Assembly (NCBI GenBank): GCA_014843695.1
Contig: CM026404.1
Span: 83,445,787 to 83,509,786, forward strand
From: Archivesica marissinica
Taxonomy: Eukaryota > Mollusca > Bivalvia > Venerida > Vesicomyidae
Reading direction: 5' to 3'
DNA: 64,000 nt
The notes beneath the pieces were generated by a model, which was not told the origin of the DNA, made no database searches, and saw only the letters and a list, made by a program, of their open reading frames with translations. Shown one piece after another: positions 26,801 through 40,400 of the stretch; the stretch's first letter is position 1; each line of letters starts with the position of its first letter. Position numbers and translations under genes: made by a program.

Positions 26801-29800
26801 GTCAAATATGATGGAGTGTACAGAATCTAACTAATCAAATATACTGGAGTATACAGAATCTAACTAATCAAATATACTGGAGTGTACATAACCTAACTAA
26901 TCATATATACTGGAGTGTACAGAACCTAGTCAAATATACTGGAGTGTACATAATCTAACTAGTCATATATACTGGAGTGTACAGAACCTAGTCAAATATA
27001 CTGGAGTGTACAGAATCTAACTAATCATACATACTGGAGTGTACAGAATCTAACTAATCAAATATACTGGAGTGTACAGAACATAGTCAAATATACTGTA
27101 GTGTTCAGAATCTAACTAATCAAATATACTGGAGTGTACAGAATCTAACTAATCAAATATACTGGAGTGTACAGAACCTAGTCAAATATACTGGAGTGTA
27201 CATAAATTAACTAATCAAATATACTGGAGTGTACAGAATCTAACTAATCAAACATACTGGAGTGTACATAATCTAACTAGTCAAATATACTGGAGTGTAC
27301 AGAATCTAGTCAAATATACTGGAGTGTACAGGATCTAACTAATCAAATATACTGGAGTGTACAGAATCTAACTAATCAAATATACTGGAGTGTACATGAT
27401 CTAACTAATCAAATATACTGGAGTGTACATAAACTAACTAATCAAATATACTGGAGTGTAAAGAATCTAACTAATCAAATATACTGGAGTGTACAGAACC
27501 TAGTCAAATATACTGGAGTGTACATAATCTAACTAATCAAATATACAGGAATGTACAGAACCTAGTCAAATATACTGGAGTGTACAGATCCTAACGAGTC
27601 AAATATGCTGGAGTGTACAGAATCTAACTAATCAAATATACTGGAGTATACAGAATCTAACTAATGAAATATACTGGAGTGTACATAACCTAACTAATGA
27701 AATATACTGGAGTGTACATAACCTAACTAGTCAAATATACTGGAGTGTACATAATCTAACTAATCATACATACTGGAGTGTACAGAATCTCTAACTAATC
27801 AAATATACTGGAGTGTACAGAACCTAGTCAAATATACTGGAGTGTACAGAATCTAACTAATCATATATACTGGAGTGTACAGAACCTAGTCAAATATACT
27901 GGAGTGTACATAATCTAACTAATCATATATACTGGAGTGTACAGAACCTAGTCAAATATACTGGAGTGTACAGAATCTAACTAATCATACATACTGGAGT
28001 GTACAGAATCTAACTAATCAAATATACTGGAGTGTACAGAACCTATTCAAATATACTGGAGTGTACATAATCTAACTAATCATATATACTGGAGTGTACA
28101 GAACCTAGTCAAATATACTGGAGTGTACAGAATCTAACTAATCAAATATACTGGAGTGTACAGAACCTAACTAGTCAAATATACTGGAGTGTACATAATC
28201 TAACTAGTCAAATATACTGGACTGTACAGAACATAGTCAAATATACTGTAGTGTACAGAATCTAACTAATCAAATATACTGGAGTGTACAGAATCTAACT
28301 AGTCAAATATACTGGAGTGTACAGAACCTAGTCAAATATACTGGAGTGTACATAATCTAATTAATCATATATACTGGAGTGTACAGAACCTAGTCAAATA
28401 TACTGGAGTGTACATAATCTAACTAATCATACATACTGTAGTGTACAGAATCTAACTAATCAAATATACTGGAGTGTACAGAACCTAGTCAATTATACTG
28501 GAGTGTACATAATCTAACTAATCATATATACTGGAGTGTACATAACCTAGCCAAATATACTGGAGTGTACAGAATCTAACTAATCAAATATACTGGAGTG
28601 TACAGAACCTAACTAGTCAAATATACTGGAGTGTACAGAACATAGTCAAATATACTGTAATGTACATAATCTAACTAGTCAAATATACTGGAGTGTACAG
28701 AACATAGTCAAATATACTGTAGTGTACAGAATCTAGCTAATCAAATTTACTGGAGTGTACAGAATCTAACTAGTCAAATATACTGGAGTGTACATAACAT
28801 AGTCAAATATACTGTAGTGTACAGAATCTAACTAGTCAAATATACTGGAGTGTACAGACCATAGTCAAATATACTGTAGTGTACAGAATCTAACTAATCA
28901 AATATACTGGAGTGTACAGAATCTAACTAATCACATATACTGGAGTGTACATAATCTAACTAATCAAATATAATTGAGTGTACAGAATCTAACTAATCAC
29001 ATATACTGGAGTGTACAGAATCTAACTAATCACATATACTGGAGTGTACAGAATCTAACTAATCACATATACTGGAGTGTACAGGATCTAACTAATCAAA
29101 TATACTGGGGTGTACAGAATCTAACTAATCAAATATACTGGAGTGTATAGAATCTAACTAATCATACATACTGGAGTGTACAGAATCTAACTAATCAAAT
29201 ATACTGGAGTGTAAAGAATCTAACTAATCAAATATACTGGAGTGTACAGAACCTAGTCAAATATACTGGAATGTACAGAACCTAGTGAAATATACTGGAG
29301 TGTACAGAACCTAACTAGTCAAATATACTGGAGTGTACAGAATCTAACTTATCATACATAATGGAGTGTACAGAATCTAACTAATCAAATATACTGGAGT
29401 GTAAAGAATCTAACTAGTCAAATATACTGGGGTGTACAGAATCTAACTAATCAAATATACTGGAGTGTAAAGAATCTAACTAATCAAATATACTGGAGTG
29501 TACAGAACCTAGTCAAATATACTGGAGTGTACAGAACCTAACTAGTAAAATATACTGGAGTGTACATAATCTAACTAATCATACATTCTGGAGTGTACAG
29601 AATCTAACTAATCAAATATACTGGAGTGTACAGAACCTAGTCAAATATACTGGAGTGTACATAATCTAACTAATCATATATACTGGAGTGTACAGAACCT
29701 AGTCAAATATACTGGAGTGTACAGAATCTAACTAATCAAATATACTGGAGTGTAAAGAATCTAACTAGTCAAATATACTGGAGTGTACAGAATCTAACTA

Positions 29801-30212
29801 GTCAAATATACTGGAGTGTACAGAACCTAACTAGTCAAATATACTGGAGTGTACAGTACATAGTCAAATATACTGGAGTGTACAGAATCTAACTAGTCAC
29901 ATATACTGGAGTGTACAGAACCTAACTAGTCAAATATACTGGAGTGTACAGTACATAGTCAAATATACTGGAGTGTACAGAATCTAACTAATCACATATA
30001 CTGGAGTGTACAGGATCTAACTAATCACATATACTGGAGTGTACAGAATCTAACTAATCAAATATACTGGAGTGTACATAATCTAACTAGTCAAATATAC
30101 TGGAGTGTACTGAATCTAACTAGTCAAATATACTGGAGTGTACAGAATCTAGCTAGTCAAATATACTGGAGTGTACAGAATCTAGCTAATCTAATATACT
30201 GGTGTGTACAGA
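14893..30212. repeat. 15-kb minisatellite with 29-bp and 33-bp units
   Basis: About 480 copies with the core caaatatactggagtgtac. The long unit ends agaatctaactaat or cataacctaactagt (33 bp). The short one lacks the internal 4 bp aact and ends agaacctagt (29 bp). Rare marker variants (gaaccgaacta, gagccgatcta, atattgg, gtgaacag) occur in the same order near 17030-17200, 19500-19690 and 25760-25950, showing higher-order duplication. Stops occur in most frames. The left border is in the gap; the right border is the degenerate end near 30212. Confidence 0.95.
20930..23720. other. Low-quality consensus within the 29/33-bp array
   Basis: Units in this stretch carry many small deletions (actgagtgtacaaaca, gtgtaagaacatcaaataactg) and A/C-only tracts at about 21223-21258 and 22983-23012; a similar tract lies at 15494-15532. 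Neighbouring stretches of the same array have almost no indels. This looks like poorly polished long-read sequence rather than biology. Confidence 0.65.
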
Positions 30213-30335
30213 ACACATATATATTTCTAGAGCGGAATGACTGGGAGCCCCGCGCTGCGACTATTTAACCCCGCCAGTTTGCCGTTTTTGTTTGTGTTAA
30301 ACATTTATTATATAAGCCTCAACAGGTCTGGCAGA
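30213..30335. other. Short unique spacer with LINE 5'-like motif
   Basis: Between two arrays lies about 120 bp of GC-richer sequence, including gccccgcgctgcgac and gccagtttgccg. The latter is also found at 5786 in the presumed LINE leader, so this may be a short remnant of the same element. No coding signal is seen. Confidence 0.35.
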
Positions 30336-31015
30336 CCTTTATAAACTCAAACTTGTTCACCCTTTATAAACTCAAACTTGTTCACCCTTTATAAACTCAA
30401 ACTTGTTCACCCTTTATAAACTCAAACTTGTTCACCCTTTATAAACTCAAACTTGTTCACCCTTTATAAACTCAAACTTGTTCACCCTTTATAAACTCAA
30501 ACTTATTCACCCTTTATAAACTCAAACTTGTTCACCCTTTATAAACTCAAACTTGTTCACCCTATATAAACTCAAACTTGTTCACCCTTTATAAACTCAA
30601 ACTTGTTCACCCTATATAAACTCAAACTTGTTCACCCTTTATAAACTCAAACTTGTTCACCCTTTTTAAACTCAAACTTGTCCACCCTATATATACTCAA
30701 ACTTGTTCACCCTTTATAAACTCAAACGTGTTCACCCTATATAAACTCAAACTTGTTCACCCTTTATAAACTCAAATTTGTTCACCCTTTATAAACTCAA
30801 ACTTGTTCACCCTATATAAACTCAAACTTGTTCACCCTTTATAAACTCAAACTTGTTCACCCTTTATAAACTCAAACTTGTTCACCCTATATAAACTCAA
30901 ACTTGTTCACCCTTTATAAACTCAAACTTGTTCACCCTATATAAACTCAAACTTGTTCACCCTATATAAACTCAAACTTGTTCACCCTATATAAACTCAA
31001 ACTTGTTCACCCTTT
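30336..31015. repeat. 25-bp minisatellite containing TATA-like motif
   Basis: About 27 copies of a 25-bp unit with the core ttcaccctttataaactc; in about a third of units ctttataaa is ctatataaa. Every unit therefore contains TATAAA. The array is very homogeneous, which suggests recent expansion. Confidence 0.95.
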
Positions 31016-31039
31016 TGACCAATATGTACTGTCCTATAT

Positions 31040-31097
31040 ATATGATCTGGCTCTATGTTGTTTGCAAATGCGATTTTAGTTGTGATTAGCGGGTTAA
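31040..31097 (+). mobile_element. Remnant of TTAA MITE
   Basis: The segment tctggctctatgttgtttgc, its flank and a terminal gggttaa match the right half of the MITE at 58220-58466 (58408-58466), with an internal deletion. No left end is seen. Confidence 0.5.
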
Positions 31098-31104
31098 GGT
31101 TTAA

Positions 31105-31252
31105 TGCGGAAGTTGTGATATCGCAATGGAGCCCCGCAATGGAGCCCCGCTGGAGCCGTTACGATTGTGCCCTTAGGCAAGGCATTTAAATTCCACGTTG
31201 CCTCTTCTCTCTCCCTCGTGGCGATGGATTCCATAAGGAATGAGGTCTCAAA
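31105..31252 (+). mobile_element. SINE family B, internally deleted copy
   Basis: It matches the SINE at 53135: ggaagttgtgatatcgcaatgg, then a deletion and a short local duplication of gagccccgcaatg, then ccgttacgattgtgcccttaggc and the CT-rich body to aggaatgaggtctc. The A and B boxes are partly lost. Confidence 0.75.
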
Positions 31253-31475
31253 CTAAATTTCCTACAACATTTACATTTCCCCCACACTTGCCAGATTGTT
31301 ACAGCTCACAAACTAAATTTTCTACAAAATTTACATTTTCCTCAAACTTGCCAGATTGTTACAGCGCACAAACTAAATTTTCTACAAAATTTACATTTTC
31401 CCCACACTTGCCAGATTGTTACAGCACACAAACTAAATTTTCTACAAAATTTACATTTTCCCCACACTTGCCTAC
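31240..31475. repeat. 60-bp tandem repeat, four copies
   Basis: Four copies of a roughly 60-bp unit carrying aaactaaattttctac, a fragment acattttccccacacttgcc, then agattgttacagc. The first begins directly at the end of the SINE (tctcaaactaaatttc). The unit length is a multiple of 3, giving a 103-codon frame with a period of 20 residues. There is no other coding support. Confidence 0.9.
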
Positions 31476-31559
31476 TTTCACTGTCTTTGTTTATTTAAGA
31501 ATGATATTGGTGCAGCACAATAAATCAGTGTTATGTGTTATTAGTTATTGAAACAAGAG

Positions 31560-32005
31560 TGATTGTGATAGGGGAAAGAAAGAGGAGGGTGGTGGCTGGG
31601 GAAGGGGGAAAGAAAGAGGAGGGTGGGGGCTGGGGAAGGTGGATATAAAGAGGAGGGTGGGGGCTGGGAAGGGGGAAGAAACCGGAGGGTGGGGGCAGGG
31701 GAAGAGGGAAAGAAACAGGAGGGTGGGGGAAGGGGAAAGAAAGAGGAGGGTGGGGGCTGGGGAATGGGGGAAGAAACAGGAGTGTGGGGGCTGGGGAAGA
31801 GGGAAAGATACAGGAGGGTGGGGGAGGGGGAAAGAAAGTGGGGGAGATGGCTGGGGAAATAAACAGGAGCTGGGGGAAGAAACAGGAGGGATTGTGATAG
31901 GAGAAAGAAGCAGGAGGGTGGGGGCTGGAGAAGGGGGAAAGAATTATTAGCGAGATGGCTGGGGGGAAGAAATAGGAGGTGGGGGGGGGGCTTGGGAAAG
32001 ATTAA
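31560..32005. repeat. Purine-rich G/A tandem tract
   Basis: About 440 bp of nearly pure A/G on the + strand in loosely 30-35 bp units such as gaaagaaagaggagggtggg with gctggggaaggggg. Dense G-runs could form quadruplexes, and the polypurine strand could form H-DNA. It lies about 130 bp before the pirin exon acceptor. Confidence 0.9.
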
Positions 32006-32136
32006 TATTCCCATTATAAAGCCAGATGACCTACATTTCCCAAATTATTCAAATTGTTATAGATACTATGCATTGTGAATTGATTTCTTGGCTGATACAA
32101 ATACTCAAGCAGTGGTAATCATGTATTTTATCTCAG

Positions 32137-32266
32137 TCTTCGGTGTTCACACGGACGCCTACAATGTACCTCGATTTCAAACTTGAGAAGGGGGCCAGTA
32201 TAAACCAGGATGTGCCAGAGGGTTGGAACGGATTTGCCTATGTGCTCTCAGGAACAGCACTGTTTG
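32137..32266 (+). CDS. PIR: Pirin, internal exon (C-terminal cupin)
   Basis: Acceptor tgtattttatctcag, donor TTTG|GTAACA, 130 bp, 43 codons plus one base, starting in phase 0. The peptide TRTPTMYLDFKLEKG, then PEGWNGFAYVLSGTALFG, matches the start of the pirin C-terminal cupin, where animal pirins have a TRTPT-YLDFKL block and a GW-F-Y--SG strand. Pirin is a nuclear, iron-binding bicupin; in mammals it is a cofactor acting on NF-kB and BCL3 and has quercetinase activity. The iron ligands sit in the N-terminal cupin, which is not in this exon. The split Gly codon (G|GA) joins in phase to 42528-42610. No earlier pirin exon is recognised upstream in the window; the 1-kb gap or sequence outside the window must hold them, or the scaffold order is wrong. 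Confidence 0.88.
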
Positions 32267-32663
32267 GTAACAGATATACATTAGTTATATTTCTCATTGC
32301 ATTGTATACTTACGACCTTACACGAGTGCTGACTTCATACCATATTTTATGAAGCTAGTAATAACAAATTTCAAAAACAAGTTTCGTAAAATTTGGTATT
32401 AAATCACCACGTGTACGATCCTTTGTATAACATTTCCATTTTAATCATATTTTTGCCCAAAATCATGTTGCTATTTTCATTTTGGCGCCAAACGTCCGCA
32501 CAAATTGTCATGACGTCATTACGCAAATCTGTGGTTATATAATACGTCGAGACTTTTAGATCATCGTTTGTCCTAACATTATGTATCAATTCAAATAAAA
32601 ATATGCATTATTTAAAAGTTTAATTTACAACTTATAAGTATCATTCACTAATCAGAATCCTTA
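32267..32663. other. AT-rich pirin intron segment
   Basis: This is ordinary AT-rich intron sequence between the pirin donor and the 16-bp array. No element or conserved site is recognised. Confidence 0.5.
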
Positions 32664-35600
32664 CAGGTTGTACATACATGCATTTGTACATACATGCAGG
32701 TGTACATACATGCAGATGTACAGGTGTAGATACATGCAGGTGTACATACATGCAAGTGTACAGGGGCACATACATGCAGGTGTACATACATGCAGGTGTA
32801 CAGGTGCACATACATGCAGGTGTACATACATGCAGGTGTACATACATGCAGGTGTACATACATGCAGGTGTACAGGTGTACATACATACAGGTGTACATA
32901 CATGCAGGTGTACATGCAGGTATACATACATACAGGTGTACAGTTGTACATTCATACAGGTGTACATACATGCAGGTATACATACATGCAGGTGTACATA
33001 CATGCAGATATACATACATGCAGGTATACATACATGCAGGTGTACATACATGCAGGTATACATACATGCAGGTATACATACATGCAGGTATACATACAAG
33101 CAGGTGTACATACATGCAGGTATACATACATGCAGGTATACATACAAGCAGGTATACATACATGCAGGTATACATACATACAGGTGTACATACAAGCAGG
33201 TGTACATACATGCAAGTATACATACATACAGGTGTACATACATGCAGGTGTACATACATACAGGTGTACATACATGCTGGTATACATACATACAGGTGTA
33301 CATACATGCAGGTATACATACATACATACAGGTGTACATGCATGCAGGTGTACATACATGCAGGTATACATACATGTAGGTGTACATACATGCAGGTGTA
33401 CATACATACAGGTGTACATACATGCAGGTGTACATACATGCTGGTATACATACATACAGGCGTACATACATGCAGGTGTACATACATACAGGTGTACATA
33501 CATACAGGTATACATACATGCAGGTGTACATGCAGGTGTACATAAATACAGGTATACATACATGCAGGTGTACATGCAGGTGTACATACATGCAGGTGTA
33601 CATACAAGGAGGTGTACAGACATGCAGGTTAACATACATGCAGGTGTACATACATGCAGGTGTACATACATACAGGTGTACATACATGCAGGTGTGCATG
33701 CAGGTGTACATACATACAGGTGTACATACATGAAGGTGTACATACATGCAGGTGTACATACATACAGGTGTACATACAAGCAGGTGTACATACATATAGG
33801 TGTACATACATACAGGTGTACATACATGCAGGTGTACATACATACAGGTGTACATACATGCAGGTGTACATACATACAGGTGTACATACATGCAGGTATA
33901 CATACATGCAGGGATACATACATGATGGTATATATACATGCAGGTGTACATACATACAGGTGTACATACATACAAGTGTACATGCATGCATGTGTACATA
34001 CATGCAGGTGTACATACATGCAGGTGTACATGCATCCAGATGTACGTACATGCAGGTGTACATACATGCAGGTATACATGTGTACATACATGCAGGTGTA
34101 CATACATGCAGGTGTACATACATGCAGGTATACATACATACAGGTGTACATACAAGCAGGTGTATATACATACAGGTATACATACATGCAGGTGTACATA
34201 CATACAGGTGTACATACATGCAGGTATACATACAAGCAGGTGTACATACATGCAGGTGTACATACATGCAGGTGTACATACATGCAGGTATACATACATG
34301 CATATGTACATACATACAGGTATTCATACATGCAGGTATACATACATGCAGGTGTACATACATGCAGGTATACATACATGCAGGTATACATACATGCAGG
34401 TATACATACATGCATGTATACATACAAGCAGGTGTACATACATGCAGGTATACATACATGCAGGTATACATACAAGCAGGTATACATACATGCAGGTATA
34501 CATACATACAGGTGTACATACAAGTAGATGTACATACATGCAGGTATACATACATACAGGTGTACACACATGCAGGTGTATATACATACAGGTGTACATA
34601 CATGCTGGTATACATACATACAGGTGTACATACATGCAGGTATACATACATACAGGTATACATACATGTAGGTGTACATACATGCAAGTGTACATACATA
34701 CAGGTGTACATACATGCAGGTGTACAAACATGCTGGTATACATACATACAGGTGTACATACATGCAGGTGTACATACATACAGGTGTACATACATACAGG
34801 TATACATACATGCAGGTGTACATGCAGGTGTACATACATACAGGTATACATACATGCAGGTGTACATGCAGGTGTACATACATGCATGTGTACATACAAG
34901 TAGGTGTACAGCCATGCAGGTGTACATACATGCAAGTGTACATACATGCAGGTGTAGATACATACAGGTGTACATACATGCAGGTGTGCATGCAGGTGTA
35001 CATACATACAGGTGTACATACATGAAGGTGTACATACATGCAGGTTTTACATACATGCAGGTGTACATGCATGCAGGTATACATACATACATACAGGTGT
35101 ACATACATACAGGTGTACATACATGCTGGTATACATACATACAGGTGTACATACATGCAGGTGTACATACATACAGGTGTACATACAAGCAGGTGTACAT
35201 ACATACATGTGTACATACATACAGATGTACATACATGCAGGTGTACATACATACAGGTGTACATACATGCAGGTGTACATACATACAGGTGTACATACAT
35301 GCAGGTATACATACATGCAGGGATACATACAAGCTGGTATATATACATGCAGGTGTACATACATACAGGTGTACATACATACAGGTGTACATGCATGCAG
35401 GTGTACATACATGCAGGTGTACATACATGCAGGTATACATATGTACATACATGCAGGTGTGCATGCAGTTGTACATACATACAGGTGTACATACATGAAG
35501 GTGTACATACATGCAGGTATACATATGTACATACATGCAGGTGTGCATGCAGTTGTACATACATACAGGTGTACATACATGAAGGTGTACATACATGCAG

Positions 35601-38600
35601 GTGTACATACATGCAGGTGTACATGCATGCAGGTATACATACATACATACAGGTGTACATAAATACAGGTGTACATACATGCTGGTATACATACATACAG
35701 GTGTACATACATGCAGGTGTACATACATACAGGTGTACATACATGCAGGTATACATACATGCAGGGATACATACATGCTGGTATATATACATGCAGGTGT
35801 ACATACATACAGGTGTACATACATACAGGTGTACATGCATGCAGGTGTACATATATGCATGTGTACATACATGCAGGTGTACATACATGCAGGTGTACAT
35901 GCATCCAGGTGTACATACATGCAGGTGTACATGCAGGTGTACATACATGCAAGTGTACATACAAGGAGGTGTACAGACATGCAGGTGTACATACATGCAG
36001 GTGTACATACATGCAGGTGTACATACATACAGATGTACATACATGCAGGTGTACAATCATGAGGTATACATACATGCAGGTGTACATACATGTAGGTGTA
36101 CATAAATGCAGGTGTACATACATACAGGTGTACATACATGCAGGTGTACATACATGCAGGTGTACATACATGCAGGTGCACATACAAGCAGGTGTACATA
36201 CATGCAGGTGTACATACATACAGGTGTACATACATGCTGGTATACATACATGCAGGTATACATACATGCAGGTGTACATACATGCAGTTATACATACATA
36301 CAGGTGTACATACAAGCAGGTGTATATACATACAGGTATACATACATGCAGGTGTACATACATACAGGTGTACATACATGCAGGTGTACATACAAGCAGG
36401 TGTACATACATGCAGGTGTACATACATGCAGGTGTACATACATGCAGATGTACATACATGCAGGTGTACAGGTGTACATACATACAGGTGTACATACATG
36501 CAGGTGTACATGTAGGTATACATACATACAGGTGTACAGTTGTACATACATACAGGTGTACATACATGCAGGTATACATACATGCATGTGTACATACATG
36601 CAGATATACATACATGCAGGTATACATACATACAGGTGTACATACATACAGGTGTACATACATGCTGGTATACATACATACAGGTGTACATACAAGCAGG
36701 TGTACACGTGTACATACATACAGGTGTACATACATGCAGGTGTACATACATACAGGTGTACATACAAGCAGGCGTACATACATGCAGGTGTACATACATG
36801 CAGGTATACATACATGCAGGTGTACATACATGCAGGTGTACATACATGCAGGTGTACATACATGCAGGTGTACATACATGCAGGTGTACATACATGCAGG
36901 TATACATACATGCAGGTGTACATACATGCAGATGTACATACATACAGGTATACATACAAGCAGGTATACATACATGCAGGTATACATACATACAGGTGTA
37001 CATACAAGTAGGTGTACATACATGCAGGTATACATACATATAGGTGTACATACATGCAGGTGTACATACATACAGGTGTACAAACATGCTGGTATACATA
37101 CATACAGGTGTACATACATGCAGGTATACATACATACAGGTGTACATACATGCTGGTGTACATACATGCAGGTATACATACATGTAGGTGTACATACATG
37201 CAAGTGTACATACATACAGGTGTACATACATGCAGGTGTACACACATGCTGGTATACATACATACAGGTGTACATACATGCAGGTGTACATACATACAGG
37301 TGTACATACATACAGGTATACTTACATGCAGGTGTACATGAAGGTGTACATACATACAGGTATACATACATGCAGGTGTACATGCAGGTGTACATACATG
37401 CAGGTGTACATACAAGGAGGTGTACAGCCATGCAGGTGTACATACATGCAGGTGTACATACATGCAGGTGTACATACATACAGGTGTACATACATGCAGG
37501 TGTGCATGCAGGTGTACATACATACAGGTGTACATACATGAAGGTGTACATACATGCAGGTTTTACATACATGCAGGTGTACATGCATGCAGGTATACAT
37601 ACATACAGGTGTACATACATACAGGTGTACATACATGCTGGTATACATACATACAGGTGTACATACATGCAGGTGTACATACATACAGGTGTACATACAA
37701 GCAGGTGTACATACATACAGGTGTACATACATACAGGTGTACATACATGCAGGTGTACATACATACAGGTGTACATACATGCAGGTGTTCATACATACAG
37801 GTGTACATACATGCAGGTATACATACATGCAGGGATACATACATGCTGGTATATATACATGCAGGTGTACATACATACAGGTTTACATACATACAGGTGT
37901 ACATGCATGCAGGTGTACATATATGCAGGTGTACATACATGCAGGTGTACATACATGCAGCTGTACATGCATCCAGGTGTACATACATGCAGGTGTACAT
38001 ACATGCAGGTATACATATGTACATACATGCAGGTGTACATACATGCATGTGTACATACATACAGGTGTACATACATGCAGGTGTACATACATGAGGTGTA
38101 CATACATGCAGGTGTACATACATGTAGGTGTACATACATGCAGGTGTACATACATACAGGTGTACATACATACAGGTGTACATACATGCTGGTATACATA
38201 CATGCAGGTATACATACATGCAGGTGTACATACATGCAGGTATACATACATACAGGTGTACATACAAGCAGGTGTATATACATACAGGTATACATACATG
38301 CAGGTGTACATACATACAGATGTACATACATGCAGGTGTACATACAAGCAGGTGTACATACATGCAGGTGTACATACATGCAGGTGTACATACATGCAGG
38401 TGTACATACATGCAGGTGTACAGGTGTACATACATACAGGTGTACATACATGCTGGTGTACATTCAGGTATACATACATGCAGATATACATACATGCAGG
38501 TGTACAGGTGTACATACATACAGGTGTACATACATGCAGGTGTACATACATGCAGGTGTACATACAATCAGGTGTACATACATGCAGGTGTACATACATG

Positions 38601-39132
38601 CAGGTATACATACATGCAGGTGTACATATATGCAGGTGTACATACATGCAGGTGTACATACATGCAGGTGTACATACATGCAGGTATACATACATGCAGG
38701 TGTACATACATGCTGGTGTACATACATGCAGGTGTACATACATGCAGGTGTACATACATGCAGGTATACATACATGTAGGTGTACCTACATGCAGGTGTA
38801 CATACATACAGGTGTACATACATGCAGGTGTACATACATGCTGGTATGCATACATACAGGTGTACATACATGCAGGTGTACATACATACAGGTGTACATA
38901 CATACAGGTATACATACATGCAGGTGTACATGCAGGTGTACATACATACAGGTATACATACATGCAGGTGTACATGCAGGTGTACATACATGCAGGTGTA
39001 CATACAAGGAGGTGTACAGACATGCAGGTGTACATACATGCAGGTGTACATACATGCAGGTGTACATACATACAGGTGTACATACATGAAGGTGTACATA
39101 CATGCAGGTGTACATACATACAGGTGTACATA
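32664..39132. repeat. 6.5-kb array of 16-bp units, alternating purine-pyrimidine
   Basis: About 400 copies of GTGTACATACATGCAG with common variants: GTATAC start, ATACAG or ATGAAG end, and short 10-bp units. Fifteen of sixteen bases alternate purine and pyrimidine. The unit has no stop codon in any frame on either strand, so frames of up to 1220 codons (33629-37291, minus) and 1036 codons (35669-38779, plus) arise from repetition alone. Three units make 48 bp and 16 residues. It lies in the pirin intron 32267-42527. Confidence 0.96.
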
Positions 39133-39363
39133 TGTGATGACGGTATGAAACTGTATGCAAGGGAAGTAATGTGATAAATATGTATCACAGTGGAATTAAC
39201 CTATACAGAGAATTATAGAGCACCATAATGTTGCAATATTGTATAGCGTTCCAAACTCTGTACATTTGATTGTTTTGTACATCGCAAAAAGCCAAACATT
39301 ACATAGTTTATGTATGAATAGCATTGCTACTATAAATTTTCTGAAATCATTCGAAGACTAACT
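39133..39363. other. Unremarkable intron sequence
   Basis: AT-rich, without recognised features, between the 16-bp array and a diverged interspersed repeat. Confidence 0.4.
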
Positions 39364-40075
39364 CTCAATAATTAGTTCCCTAACGGTCACCGGTGGGGAC
39401 TATAGGTTTACCCTCCGTCAGACAGTCAGTCAGTCACCAATTTTTTTGTCAGATTTTAAAATAACTAGGCACACAATTGTTCACCACCATGAGACGATAT
39501 GTTCTGCGAAAAAAAATTGTCGCTATCTCAAAGGTCAAGATCACACTTAGAGGTCAAACATCAAAAACAACTTAGTTTGTCCGGACTGTAATTTTATCAT
39601 CTATCGTAAGATTTTAAAATAACGTGGCATAATTGTTCACCACTTTAAGACGGTGTGTCATGCGAAATGTTTTTGTTGATATCTCAAAGGTCAAAGTCAC
39701 TTGTGGCGTTCAAACGTCAAAAAGTATGGCAATTTAGTTTGTCCGGACCGTAACTTTGTCATCTATTGCACGATTTTGATATAAGCTGGCACGATTGTTC
39801 ACCACCATGAGTCGGTGTCATGCGAAAAAAATGGAAGGTCAAGGTCACTGTGGCGTTCAAACAGTTTTGGCCTAATCGTTATGAAACTTGATAACAATGA
39901 TCATCTCTACACAATCTTGGTCAAGTTCGATTTGGGTCATCCGGGGTCAAAAACTATGTCACTAGGTCAAAGAATAGGAACACCTTATGTAGTCGCTAGA
40001 GGTCACAATTTTTACCTAATCTTTATGAGACATGGTCAGAATGATCATCTCTGATAAATCTAGGTCAAGTTCTAG
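39364..40075. repeat. Diverged interspersed repeat with internal modules
   Basis: Three diverged modules start near 39450, 39595 and 39765. Each has a form of agattttaaaataac, then ggcacaattgttcaccac, then a ggtcaaggtcac motif and a gtttgtccgg link. A further pair of blocks at 39866-39960 and 40000-40075 shares taatcgttatgaaactt/taatctttatgagacat followed by gatcatctctacac. It is modular and non-coding. The class is unknown; it may be a long element built of repeated submodules. Confidence 0.55.
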
Positions 40076-40079
40076 GTTG

Positions 40080-40400
40080 AGTGTGTACATTCCTCCCTCT
40101 TCATCACCAAAGACCGTACTATGCGATTTCAACCATCTCCTACAGGAATTTGTAACACATACCCTGAATACTTGTATCATCTTGGGAGATTTCAACTTGA
40201 GCCTCACACATCGTCAACAAATAGAACATATAGGTAAACAGTGTGGACTTCACCAACTTGTACATGAACCCACCCATGAACTTGGTTCAGTACTGGACCT
40301 TGTGTTTACCAACCATCCAGAAGATGCATGAAAACTTACCAACACACCAATCTGCTATTCAGACCATCATGCATTGACTGTTCTTTTGAAGTTGATCACA
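40080..40400 (+). pseudogene. LINE endonuclease remnant, frameshifted
   Basis: The frame 40080-40331 reads VYIPPSSSP, CIILGDFNLS and GSVLDLVFTN, which are AP-endonuclease motifs of LINE ORF2. After a frameshift near 40330-40345 another frame reads ICYSDHHALTVLL, the catalytic SDH block. There is no RT downstream. The sequence differs strongly from the LINE at 6265-13892, so it is a remnant of a different family. Confidence 0.75.

Noticed and set aside
32641..39188. Very long frames on both strands (up to 1220 codons) rich in Cys, Tyr, His, Val and Met
   Set aside because: They are translations of the 16-bp array, which contains no stop in any frame. Both strands and all frames are equally open, and no splice or start context supports them.
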